Source of the DNA: Muribaculaceae bacterium
Lineage (GTDB): Bacteria > Bacteroidota > Bacteroidia > Bacteroidales > Muribaculaceae
Length of the DNA stretch: 9,833 nucleotides
Direction: 5' to 3'
Assembly: GCA_020026215.1 (NCBI GenBank)
Contig: JAHHQT010000069.1
Location: 1-9,833 of the forward strand
The notes under the pieces were generated by a model, which was not told where the DNA came from, did not search any database, and was given only the letters and a program-made list of their open reading frames with translations. A program made the translations under genes and the position numbers. Positions 1-6,733 of this stretch are shown piece by piece. How positions within the stretch are numbered: the first letter of the stretch is position 1; every line of letters begins with the position of its first letter.

Positions 1-1
1 C

Positions 2-2260
2 TTCTTAACGTCGTACACTAACGAAAAGCCGCGCCAGTCTGTAGGCTTGGTCTTGAGTGGTGGTGGAGCAAAGGGCATTGCCCATATTGGTGTGATTAAA
101 GCTTTGGAAGAGAATAATATTCCAATTGATTTTATCACAGGAACCTCTATGGGGGCTATTGTCGGCGGTTTGTATGCTGCTGGCTATACTCCGAATGAGA
201 TTGTTGAATTGATTTTGTCAGATGAGTTCTCTCATTGGTCAACCGGGACTATTGACCGGAATTTGATTTATAATTATTTAAAACCAGATAAAGATCCCAC
301 GATTGTATCATTCAATCTTTCCAAAAAGGACTCGATCAAATCCTCCAATTTTCTACCTGCGAGCTTTATCAATCCGCTCCCAATGAATATGGGCTATCTT
401 GAATTATTCACTCCTCATACGGCTGCTTGTAAGGAAGATTTCAATCAATTGTTTGTACCATTCAGATGTGTGGCATCTGATATATATCGCAAAGAGAAGG
501 TGGTTTTGTCTAAAGGTAATTTAGGGGATGCCATTAGGATGTCAATGACTTTTCCAGTGGCGTTCAAACCGATAGAATATAATGGCTATCCTATGTTTGA
601 TGGGGGAATTTATGATAATTTTCCTGTTGACGTGATGAAATCAGAATTTGCACCCGATATTATCATCGGTGTTGATGTGTCGGTACATGAAGAACCTGAC
701 TTGGAAAATTTGGTTTCTCAATTGGAGAGTATGGTTATTCAGCAGGAAGATTATACTTTGTCGGAAGATGATGGGATTAAGATTCATATTGACTTGAAGG
801 AATATGGATTGCTGGATTTTCCAAAGGCAGAAGGAATCACAAAGAAAGGTTATGATAAGGCCAATTTGTTGATGGATTCTATTAAAACTCGAATTTATAG
901 TAGAGTTCCTCATGAAACAGTTGATTTGAAGCGCCAGCTATATAAGGCTTCGATTCCTAATGTCTTATTTGACACTCTAACAATAGAGGGAACAAATAAA
1001 TTGACGTCCAATAGTCTAAGACAACTGTTTCATCCTGAGGATAATCAATATCTGGATATCCCTGCGGTTAAAAAGGCATATTATCGTGCTATAACCACTG
1101 GTAAGTTTAAAGATTTAGTTTTGTCACCTGAATATATCGAGGATAAGAATATGTTCAACCTTAAAATGAAGGTGGATGCCAAAGATGATTTTGGGGTAGG
1201 AGTAGGAGGATATTTGTCTTCAAGTACGAATAGTATGATATTTCTCTCTGCTAATTATAAGACATTGAATTTAAGCTCTTTTGAAACTCAATTAAAAGGA
1301 TGGGTAGGACAGTCTTATTATGGAGGTATGCTTGATGCTAAAATATCAATGCTAACCAAATTCCCAGCTATTTTCAAATTGAATTTTGTTGCCAGTAGAC
1401 AGAAATTCTATGAAAATGATGTATTATTTTTTGAGGATGATTTGCCTGCTTTTATCACCAAAAAGGACTTTCACGCTCAATTGATGTGTGGGTTGGGACT
1501 GGGGCGCAATTCAAAATTGGATTTGTCTCTTGGATTTGGATATTTGAATGACTTGTTTTACTCAAACAACAAGATAGATTTTTCTTCTATAGACAAAGAT
1601 GAAGGTAGATATAAATTGGGACAAATAAAATTGAAATATCATTATACAACATTGGATAATGATGTCTTTCCTTCAGAAGGAGGTTTGTTTTATATTGCCG
1701 GTTCCGGATTCCTTGGACGGAAGAAGTTTATTTTGAGAGAAACCGGAATTGAAACGGAGTATAGCAAATTACATTGGTTGCAAGCAGATTTGTATATGCA
1801 ACAATATATTAAATTGGGCAAGCATTTTTCATTGGGCGCAAAATTGGATGCTATTATCTCCAACAAGAAATTGTTTGACAGTTATACTGCTTCAATTGTG
1901 CAGGCTCCTGCATTTTTACCAACACAAGCTACTCAAAGTCTATTTATTCCTGAATTAAGGGCAAATTCCTTTGTTTCTTTGGGAATACTCCCGATAGTGA
2001 AAATTATAGACAATCTTCAGTTTAGAACTGAATTCTACGGATATACTCCGATGCGCGAGATCCTTGCTGATGCATCAGGTAAAGCTTATTATGGTAAATG
2101 GTTTAATAAATTGAGATTTCTAGGTGAGGCTTCTTTAACTTACAACCTTCCATTTGCATCAATTAGCCTTTATGGTAATTATATAAACAGCAATGTTGAC
2201 CGTTGGAATTTTGGCATAAGCTTTGGCTATTTTATTACAGCTCCTAAATTCTTGCGTTAA
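2..2260 (+). CDS. Patatin-like phospholipase with POTRA-like segment and outer-membrane beta-barrel (type Vd secreted, 5'-partial)
   Basis: A predicted serine lipase (acyl hydrolase on phospholipids) carried by its own outer-membrane pore. The frame is open to the left edge: codons before nt 47 read FLTSYTNEKPRQSVG and run straight into the patatin core strand, so the TTG at 47 is not the start and the true start, probably with a signal peptide, lies upstream. Seen: oxyanion-hole motif GGGAKG (nt 59-76), nucleophile elbow GTSMG with Ser at 146-148, and catalytic Asp of the DGG motif at 599-601, so the Ser-Asp dyad is intact. Around 950-1145 lies a POTRA-like segment (VLFDTLTIEG, then a helix and GKFKDLVL). 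From about 1150 to the end, alternating aromatic/hydrophobic strands rich in Gly and Tyr form a predicted barrel ending FGYFITAPKFLR. This order matches PlpD/FplA-type Vd autotransporters. Visible length is 752 codons. Family call is firm; substrate and whether the lipase is released are unknown. Confidence 0.9.
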   Translation, partial: FLTSYTNEKPRQSVGLVLSGGGAKGIAHIGVIKALEENNIPIDFITGTSMGAIVGGLYAAGYTPNEIVELILSDEFSHWSTGTIDRNLIYNYLKPDKDPTIVSFNLSKKDSIKSSNFLPASFINPLPMNMGYLELFTPHTAACKEDFNQLFVPFRCVASDIYRKEKVVLSKGNLGDAIRMSMTFPVAFKPIEYNGYPMFDGGIYDNFPVDVMKSEFAPDIIIGVDVSVHEEPDLENLVSQLESMVIQQEDYTLSEDDGIKIHIDLKEYGLLDFPKAEGITKKGYDKANLLMDSIKTRIYSRVPHETVDLKRQLYKASIPNVLFDTLTIEGTNKLTSNSLRQLFHPEDNQYLDIPAVKKAYYRAITTGKFKDLVLSPEYIEDKNMFNLKMKVDAKDDFGVGVGGYLSSSTNSMIFLSANYKTLNLSSFETQLKGWVGQSYYGGMLDAKISMLTKFPAIFKLNFVASRQKFYENDVLFFEDDLPAFITKKDFHAQLMCGLGLGRNSKLDLSLGFGYLNDLFYSNNKIDFSSIDKDEGRYKLGQIKLKYHYTTLDNDVFPSEGGLFYIAGSGFLGRKKFILRETGIETEYSKLHWLQADLYMQQYIKLGKHFSLGAKLDAIISNKKLFDSYTASIVQAPAFLPTQATQSLFIPELRANSFVSLGILPIVKIIDNLQFRTEFYGYTPMREILADASGKAYYGKWFNKLRFLGEASLTYNLPFASISLYGNYINSNVDRWNFGISFGYFITAPKFLR

Positions 2261-2328
2261 AAATTAATCCAATTTATGTTTTATTCTCCTGAAATAGGGG
2301 AAATTGTAAAATTTGATAATTGCAGATA

Positions 2329-2359
2329 TTGCCTAAAATCTGTAATAATATTACCTTTG
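2329..2359 (+). promoter_or_regulatory. Predicted Bacteroidota-type promoter for the EamA transporter
   Basis: A TAccTTTG box at 2352-2359 matches the -7 consensus TAnnTTTG of the Bacteroidota primary sigma factor. A partial -33 element, TTG at 2329-2331, sits 20 nt upstream of it. The box lies 17 nt before the ATG at 2377, so the leader would be only about ten bases. An imperfect 8-bp inverted repeat (about 2320-2345) overlaps the -33 region; its role is unknown. Confidence 0.6.
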
Positions 2360-2376
2360 CACCGATTTTTTAGAAA

Positions 2377-3312
2377 ATGATTATGAATAGCAAATTTAAA
2401 GGTTATACTTACGGTTGCATCTCGTCAATGTCGTATGGTTTGATTCCATTGTTTACTATCCCTATGATGAACAGTGGAATGCGAATTGACAGTATACTAT
2501 TTTATCGTTACTTAATGGCTGTGATAGGACTCGCTGTTCTAATGATTGTGAAAAAAGAGTCATTTAGGATACAGAAGGCTGATATTCCCATGCTGTTGGT
2601 TATGGGGTTATTGTTTGGTGTTTCATCGTTTACACTATTTGAAAGCTATAATTATCTGTCTGCAGGTATTGCATCAACGATTTTGTTTGTCTATCCAGTG
2701 TTTGTTACAATAATAATGGCATTAGTCTTTAAAGAGAAGGTGTCTATACTTACTATAACTGCTATTATTCTTGCATTTACGGGAATTTCTATCCTATATA
2801 AAGACGACAGTGGCGCTACGTTGAGCATGACAGGTATTGTCTGGATTATTTGTTCTGCTTTGACTTATGCTCTCTATATTGTAGGGGTTAATAAATCTCG
2901 AATCCACACGATGAGTGGGTTGAAATTGACATTTTATTCCATCCTAATCGGTTCCCTTTTCTTCTGGGTGAAGTTGCAATTCGGTTTTGCTGTCCAGCCT
3001 ATGGCAAAACCTGAACTATGGTTAAATGCAGCAGCTCTAGGATTGTTCCCGACAGTGGTATCTTGCATGGCGATGGTTTCTGCGGTTCACTATGTGGGCT
3101 CTACGCCGACAGCCGTTTTGGGGGCCATGGAACCAGTTACAGCAGTGGCAATTAGTGCAATAGCATTCGCAGAGCCGTTAACTTTTAGGATTATATCAGG
3201 TGTGTTGTTGATTATTGCAGCAGTGACATTAATTATCTTGGGAGACCAATTAATCAAGCCTTTATATCATGCATTAAAATTATTACCTATACATAATCAT
3301 CTTAGGAAATAA
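2377..3312 (+). CDS. EamA/DMT-superfamily inner-membrane transporter
   Basis: A predicted inner-membrane permease of the drug/metabolite transporter superfamily, whose members mostly export amino acids, metabolites or drugs; the substrate cannot be read from sequence. The 311 residues form about ten hydrophobic helices in two tandem EamA halves (roughly residues 10-142 and 152-288), with a short basic loop after helix 2 (VKKESFRIQK). Typical signatures are visible: FESYNYLSAGIASTILFVYP in the first half and VHYVGSTPTAVLGAMEP in the second, the latter the usual pre-helix-9 repeat with conserved Glu-Pro. Length is normal for the family (about 290-310). The ATG at 2377 is used; an alternative ATG two codons later (2383) would make no real difference. 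It stands alone between two promoters, and its stop is 4 nt from the -7 box of the B12 operon, with no terminator between. No evidence ties it to cobamide transport. Confidence 0.9.
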   Translation: MIMNSKFKGYTYGCISSMSYGLIPLFTIPMMNSGMRIDSILFYRYLMAVIGLAVLMIVKKESFRIQKADIPMLLVMGLLFGVSSFTLFESYNYLSAGIASTILFVYPVFVTIIMALVFKEKVSILTITAIILAFTGISILYKDDSGATLSMTGIVWIICSALTYALYIVGVNKSRIHTMSGLKLTFYSILIGSLFFWVKLQFGFAVQPMAKPELWLNAAALGLFPTVVSCMAMVSAVHYVGSTPTAVLGAMEPVTAVAISAIAFAEPLTFRIISGVLLIIAAVTLIILGDQLIKPLYHALKLLPIHNHLRK

Positions 3313-3316
3313 TTGC

Positions 3317-3324
3317 TATCTTTG
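3317..3324 (+). promoter_or_regulatory. Predicted -7 box of the B12 uptake operon
   Basis: TAtcTTTG matches the Bacteroidota -7 consensus TAnnTTTG. Transcription would begin about 3328-3332, right at the 5' strand of riboswitch helix P1, which supports the placement. No convincing TTTG -33 element is seen about 20 nt upstream, where the sequence is still the end of the EamA gene. Confidence 0.6.
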
Positions 3325-3325
3325 T

Positions 3326-3490
3326 AAAGTTTTTAGCATAGACGTGTTGCAATAACACGTACGGAATCAGGTGAAAATCCTGAGCAGTACTCGCTGCCGT
3401 AACTCCATTAATCCTACAATTTGGTCACTGATTTTCGGGAAGGCTTAATTGACTAAAGGGGAGAAGCCGGAATACAGGACTAAAAACTTT
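3326..3490 (+). promoter_or_regulatory. Cobalamin (vitamin B12) riboswitch aptamer
   Basis: An RNA sensor of cobalamin that turns down the genes below it when B12 is abundant. The closing helix P1 is a perfect 11-bp pairing of 3326-3336 (AAAGTTTTTAG) with 3480-3490 (CTAAAAACTTT). Inside it are a 7-bp hairpin ACGTGTT/AACACGT (3342-3348 with 3354-3360), the conserved core GGAATCAGGTGAAAATCC (3363-3380) followed by the TACTCGCTGCCGTAA segment (3388-3402), and the B12-box-like GCCGGAATACAGG (3466-3478). These are the hallmark conserved blocks of the cobalamin riboswitch family, in the right order. The downstream genes encode a B12 receptor system, which confirms the assignment. The peripheral domain between about 3403 and 3463 is variable in the family and was not folded in detail. 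Whether adenosyl- or hydroxocobalamin is preferred cannot be told by eye. Confidence 0.95.
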
Positions 3491-3544
3491 TAATTTAAAA
3501 CACCCGCGAGACACTTGTATTACCTACAAATTCGGGTTAAATTA
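3491..3544 (+). promoter_or_regulatory. Riboswitch expression platform: hairpin sequestering the btuB start
   Basis: TAATTTAA (3491-3498) and CCCG (3503-3506), separated by a 4-nt bulge, can pair with CGGG (3533-3536) and TTAAATTA (3537-3544). The last base of that strand is the A of the btuB ATG, so this helix would bury the translation start. Within it, TTGTA (3515-3519) pairs with TACAA (3525-3529), exposing the loop TTACC (3520-3524). That loop is complementary, with one G-U pair, to GGTGA at 3370-3374 in the aptamer core, consistent with the L5-L13 kissing contact known in cobalamin riboswitches. The helix begins directly after P1 and is not followed by a U-run, so control is inferred to be at translation, not termination. 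Confidence 0.75.
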
Positions 3545-5574
3545 TGAAGTATATGTCTAATCTAATAAGGTCGTTTTCTCTTGCCTTGGCTATTGTTATG
3601 CCAAGTATTCAATGTCGTGCTCAAGAGCAGAATGACTCTGAAGAATTTCTTGATTCAATATTCTCCATCCAGGAGGTCTCCATTGTTGAAGTTAAAAACA
3701 AACTAATCATTAAGCCTCAAACTCTTTCAGGGCCGCAGTTGCATAATTTGAATAGTAATACTGTGGCTGATGCATTGCGCTATTTTTCAGGAGTCCAATT
3801 GAAGGATTATGGTGGTATTGGTGGTATAAAAACCATTAATATCCGAAGTATGGGTAGCTCTCATGTTGGCGTTTTCTATAATGGAATTCAATTGGCGAAT
3901 GCACAGAATGGTCAAGTTGACTTAGGTCGTTATTCTTTGGATAATATTGAAGAGATTTCTTTATATAACGGTCAAAAAAGTGAGATTTTCCAAACCGCTA
4001 AAGATTTTTGTTCTGCCAGTGCTATTTATATCAATACACGCAGACCTCGATTTAAAGAAGGCAAAAACTACAACATTGTTGGACAATTAAAAACAGGGAG
4101 CTTTGGCTTGGTTAATCCGTCATTCCTTTGGGAACAAAAACTGACTGACCATATTCTATTGTCTGTTAATACAGAATACACCTATGCTAATGGTAAGTAC
4201 AAATTCCGTTATAAGCGTAAGGCTTTGGACGGTAGTTTGGCATTCGATACTACTGCCACACGTCAAAATGGTGATGTGGAAGCTCTACGTGGCGAAATTG
4301 GCTTGTATGGCTATATCCCAATGGGAAAATGGAATTTGAATGGTTATATGTATATTTCTGAGCGTGGTATCCCTGGCGCTATCGTTAATAATGTATTTAA
4401 ACATGGTGAAAGACAATGGGACAAGACTTTTTTGGGTCAGGGTGCGTTTGAAAAAGAAATATCTGATTTTTACAAATTGAAAATCAACTCAAAATTTACT
4501 TGGGATTATTCTAATTTTCTTAGAGATGACCCTAAAGAATTATATCTAAATAATCACTATTATCAACAAGAGGCTTATTTGTCTATGGCAAATCTTTTCA
4601 CTCTAAAAGATTGGTGGGAGGTTTCATGTGCTTTAGATGGACAAATGAACAAACTTCATTCGGATGTGAAAGATTGCACTCATCCTTTGCGTTGGACGGA
4701 GATGGTTTCTTTGGCCACTGCTTTTAACTTTGAGAAGTTCAGTGCACAGGCAAGTGTATTGGGAATGTTTGTCCAAGAGCATATCGATTCAAAAAAGGCG
4801 TTTATGAAATCACCTAATCAAAGTGAATTTTCACCTGCCGTTTTCCTTTTTTATAAGCCGTTTGACAATATAGACTTGAAATTCAATGGTTTCTATAAGC
4901 GGATTTTTAGAATGCCGACTTTTAATGAAATGTATTATAGAGACTTGTCAACTAATTTGAAACCTGAATTTACAAATCAATATGATTTGGGATTGACTTA
5001 TAATAAGACATTCTCTCATCCTTTCTTCGATATGATTAGTTGTAGGGCAGACGTCTATTACAATGAGGTAACAGATAAAATTATTGCTTATCCTGCAGGG
5101 CAATTGTTCTGGAAAGTGTTGAATCTGGGTAGGGTTAAGATTAAAGGATTGGAGGTTTCCTCTGACTTGATGGCTCATATTCGTAAGTTAAATTTGAAAT
5201 GGCATGTTCAATATACTTTCCAAAAAGCTCAAGACTTTACTGACAAGGCTGATGATTTCTATGGAGACCAAATTCCATACATTCCGAAGCATAGTGCTTC
5301 GACATCCTTGAACTTAAATTTGCAGAATTGGGATTTGAATTACAGCTTTATCTATACCGGTGAACGTTATAGTGCAAGAGAAAATATTCGTTCAAACTTT
5401 GAACCACCGTGGTACACCCATGACTTGTCCTTATCAAAAGATTTTACTTTTAAAAAAGTGGAATGTAAGGTTGCCGGAGAATTGAACAATGTCTTTAACC
5501 AGGCTTATGAGGTGATTCATAATTATCCTATGCCTGGAAGAAATTTCAGAATATCATTAAAAGTGAAATTATGA
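3544..5574 (+). CDS. btuB: TonB-dependent outer-membrane cobamide receptor BtuB
   Basis: Outer-membrane receptor that imports vitamin B12/cobamides using TonB-ExbBD energy. The 676 residues begin with a signal peptide (hydrophobic SLALAIVM, cleavage likely after CRA, residue 26). A TonB-box-like stretch EVSIVEV (44-50) is followed by a plug domain (about 55-170: TVADALRYFSGVQLKDYGG, INIRSMGSSHVGVFYNG) and then a 22-strand-type barrel ending with FNQAYEVIHNYPMPGRNFRI and a final strand RISLKVKL. It lacks the N-terminal carboxypeptidase-regulatory-like domain common in SusC proteins. The cobalamin riboswitch directly upstream and the BtuG-like gene downstream assign the substrate. The ATG at 3544 is chosen because it is the codon masked by the riboswitch hairpin; ATG at 3553 is an alternative. 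Its stop overlaps the next start (ATGA, 5571-5574), indicating translational coupling. Somewhat longer than the E. coli protein, as usual in Bacteroidota. Confidence 0.93.
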   Translation: MKYMSNLIRSFSLALAIVMPSIQCRAQEQNDSEEFLDSIFSIQEVSIVEVKNKLIIKPQTLSGPQLHNLNSNTVADALRYFSGVQLKDYGGIGGIKTINIRSMGSSHVGVFYNGIQLANAQNGQVDLGRYSLDNIEEISLYNGQKSEIFQTAKDFCSASAIYINTRRPRFKEGKNYNIVGQLKTGSFGLVNPSFLWEQKLTDHILLSVNTEYTYANGKYKFRYKRKALDGSLAFDTTATRQNGDVEALRGEIGLYGYIPMGKWNLNGYMYISERGIPGAIVNNVFKHGERQWDKTFLGQGAFEKEISDFYKLKINSKFTWDYSNFLRDDPKELYLNNHYYQQEAYLSMANLFTLKDWWEVSCALDGQMNKLHSDVKDCTHPLRWTEMVSLATAFNFEKFSAQASVLGMFVQEHIDSKKAFMKSPNQSEFSPAVFLFYKPFDNIDLKFNGFYKRIFRMPTFNEMYYRDLSTNLKPEFTNQYDLGLTYNKTFSHPFFDMISCRADVYYNEVTDKIIAYPAGQLFWKVLNLGRVKIKGLEVSSDLMAHIRKLNLKWHVQYTFQKAQDFTDKADDFYGDQIPYIPKHSASTSLNLNLQNWDLNYSFIYTGERYSARENIRSNFEPPWYTHDLSLSKDFTFKKVECKVAGELNNVFNQAYEVIHNYPMPGRNFRISLKVKL

Positions 5575-6728
5575 GATTAAAACCGATATGCATATTATTA
5601 TCATTTGTCGTTGCATTATTTACGCTATCATCTTGTGAACGTGAAGAAATTCTAATTGATTCTGATGCGTTTGAAGTGACCATGCCGGAGTTTACTGATA
5701 TTGATGGATTCTATTTGTTGAATGAAGGTAATATGGGTGAGAATAAGGCATCTTTGGACTTTTTTGACTATACGAAAGGTGTGTACTATAGAAATATATA
5801 TTCTGAACGCAATCCCAATGTTGTCAAGGATTTTGGTGACGTTGGCAATGATTTGCAGATATATGGTGGCAGATTGTATGCTGTTCTGAATTGTTCCCAT
5901 AAGGTGGAAATAATGAATGCTGAGAATGCGGTTAGAATTGCAAAGGTGGATGTGCCAAATTGTAGATATCTTTTGGGGCATAAGGAGAATGTGTATGTGA
6001 GCAGTTACGTTGGTCCTGTACAGGTTGATCCTACGGCACCTAAAGGAGCCGTGTTTCAAATTGACACTTTAAGTATGACAGTAAAAGGGTCTGTGGAGGT
6101 AGGATACCAGCCGGAAGAGATGACTATAATAGGAAACAAATTATATGTTGCAAATTCTGGTGGTTATATGGCTCCTGATTATGACCACACGATTTCTGTG
6201 ATTGATCTTGAAACATTCTCATTGATTGACGTTATTGTATTGGATAACGCGTTTAATTTGCATCGATTGAAACATGATTCAATGGGAAGGCTGTGGGTGA
6301 GTTCTCGTGGAGACTATTATGACAAGCATTCTACTTTGCTTGTTATTGATCCTATATCGAAGAGTGTTGTCAAAGATATGCAAATTCCTGCATCTGATTT
6401 ATGTATCGTTGATGATATCGCATACGTCATTTCCAATGAATGGAGTAATATTAGTGGTGATGAGGCAGTCTCTTATGCTAAAATAGATGTAAAGACATTA
6501 AGTGTCATTGATGATAACTTTATCAAGGATGGCACGGAAGTTACTATAAAAAGGCCTTATGGAATTATGGTAAATCCAATAACAAAGGATATTTATGTAT
6601 GTGATGCTAAAATGTATGTTATATCCGGAACTTTATTCTGTTATTCAAAGGACGGCGTTTTGAAATGGAAGCAAAAGACAGGTGATATTCCATCACGTAT
6701 CGCTTTTAAAGGAAATTTGAAAAAATAA
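5571..6728 (+). CDS. btuG: BtuG-like surface lipoprotein, YncE-type beta-propeller, cobamide capture
   Basis: Predicted surface lipoprotein that captures cobamides and passes them to BtuB; in Bacteroides, BtuG caps BtuB and binds B12 with very high affinity. The 385-residue protein has a lipoprotein signal peptide ending in the lipobox LSSC (lipidated Cys22, codon 5634-5636). An acidic EREE follows the Cys, resembling the Bacteroidota surface-export signal. The rest is repeated beta-propeller blades of the YncE/DUF5074 kind: examples are GGRLYAVLNCSHKVEIMNA, IGNKLYVANSGGYMAPDYD, MGRLWVSSRGDYYDKHSTLL and TKDIYVCDAKMYVIS, consistent with seven blades. It overlaps btuB by 4 nt (ATGA), supporting a fixed ratio and a physical partnership. 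The family and context match BtuG well; cobamide binding itself is inferred. The less specific alternative is a generic YncE-family lipoprotein. Confidence 0.85.
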   Translation: MRLKPICILLSFVVALFTLSSCEREEILIDSDAFEVTMPEFTDIDGFYLLNEGNMGENKASLDFFDYTKGVYYRNIYSERNPNVVKDFGDVGNDLQIYGGRLYAVLNCSHKVEIMNAENAVRIAKVDVPNCRYLLGHKENVYVSSYVGPVQVDPTAPKGAVFQIDTLSMTVKGSVEVGYQPEEMTIIGNKLYVANSGGYMAPDYDHTISVIDLETFSLIDVIVLDNAFNLHRLKHDSMGRLWVSSRGDYYDKHSTLLVIDPISKSVVKDMQIPASDLCIVDDIAYVISNEWSNISGDEAVSYAKIDVKTLSVIDDNFIKDGTEVTIKRPYGIMVNPITKDIYVCDAKMYVISGTLFCYSKDGVLKWKQKTGDIPSRIAFKGNLKK

Positions 6729-6733
6729 AAAAC

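Noticed and set aside
47..49. TTG codon as the start of the patatin gene
   Set aside because: The frame stays open to the left edge, and a start here would begin inside the first core strand of the patatin fold, directly before GGGAKG, leaving no signal peptide for an outer-membrane protein.
641..913. Open frame on the minus strand inside the patatin gene
   Set aside because: It is antisense to a clearly coding region, with no family motif, start signal or promoter; the same holds for the minus-strand frames at 4948-5178, 5652-6059, 6827-7051, 7388-7734, 8084-8326, 8806-9087 and 9309-9527.
1749..1958. Second plus-strand frame inside the patatin barrel
   Set aside because: It is an out-of-frame reading of the barrel-coding region, with low-complexity composition and no start context.
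2284..2302. Small hairpin after the patatin gene as a terminator
   Set aside because: The stem is only 7 bp with a G-U pair and is followed by AATTGTAAAA, not a T-run, so it is not convincing as an intrinsic terminator.
2377..3312. EamA transporter as the inner-membrane B12 permease
   Set aside because: Known B12 import across the inner membrane uses the BtuCDF ABC system; this gene lies upstream of the riboswitch with its own promoter, so proximity alone does not support the role.
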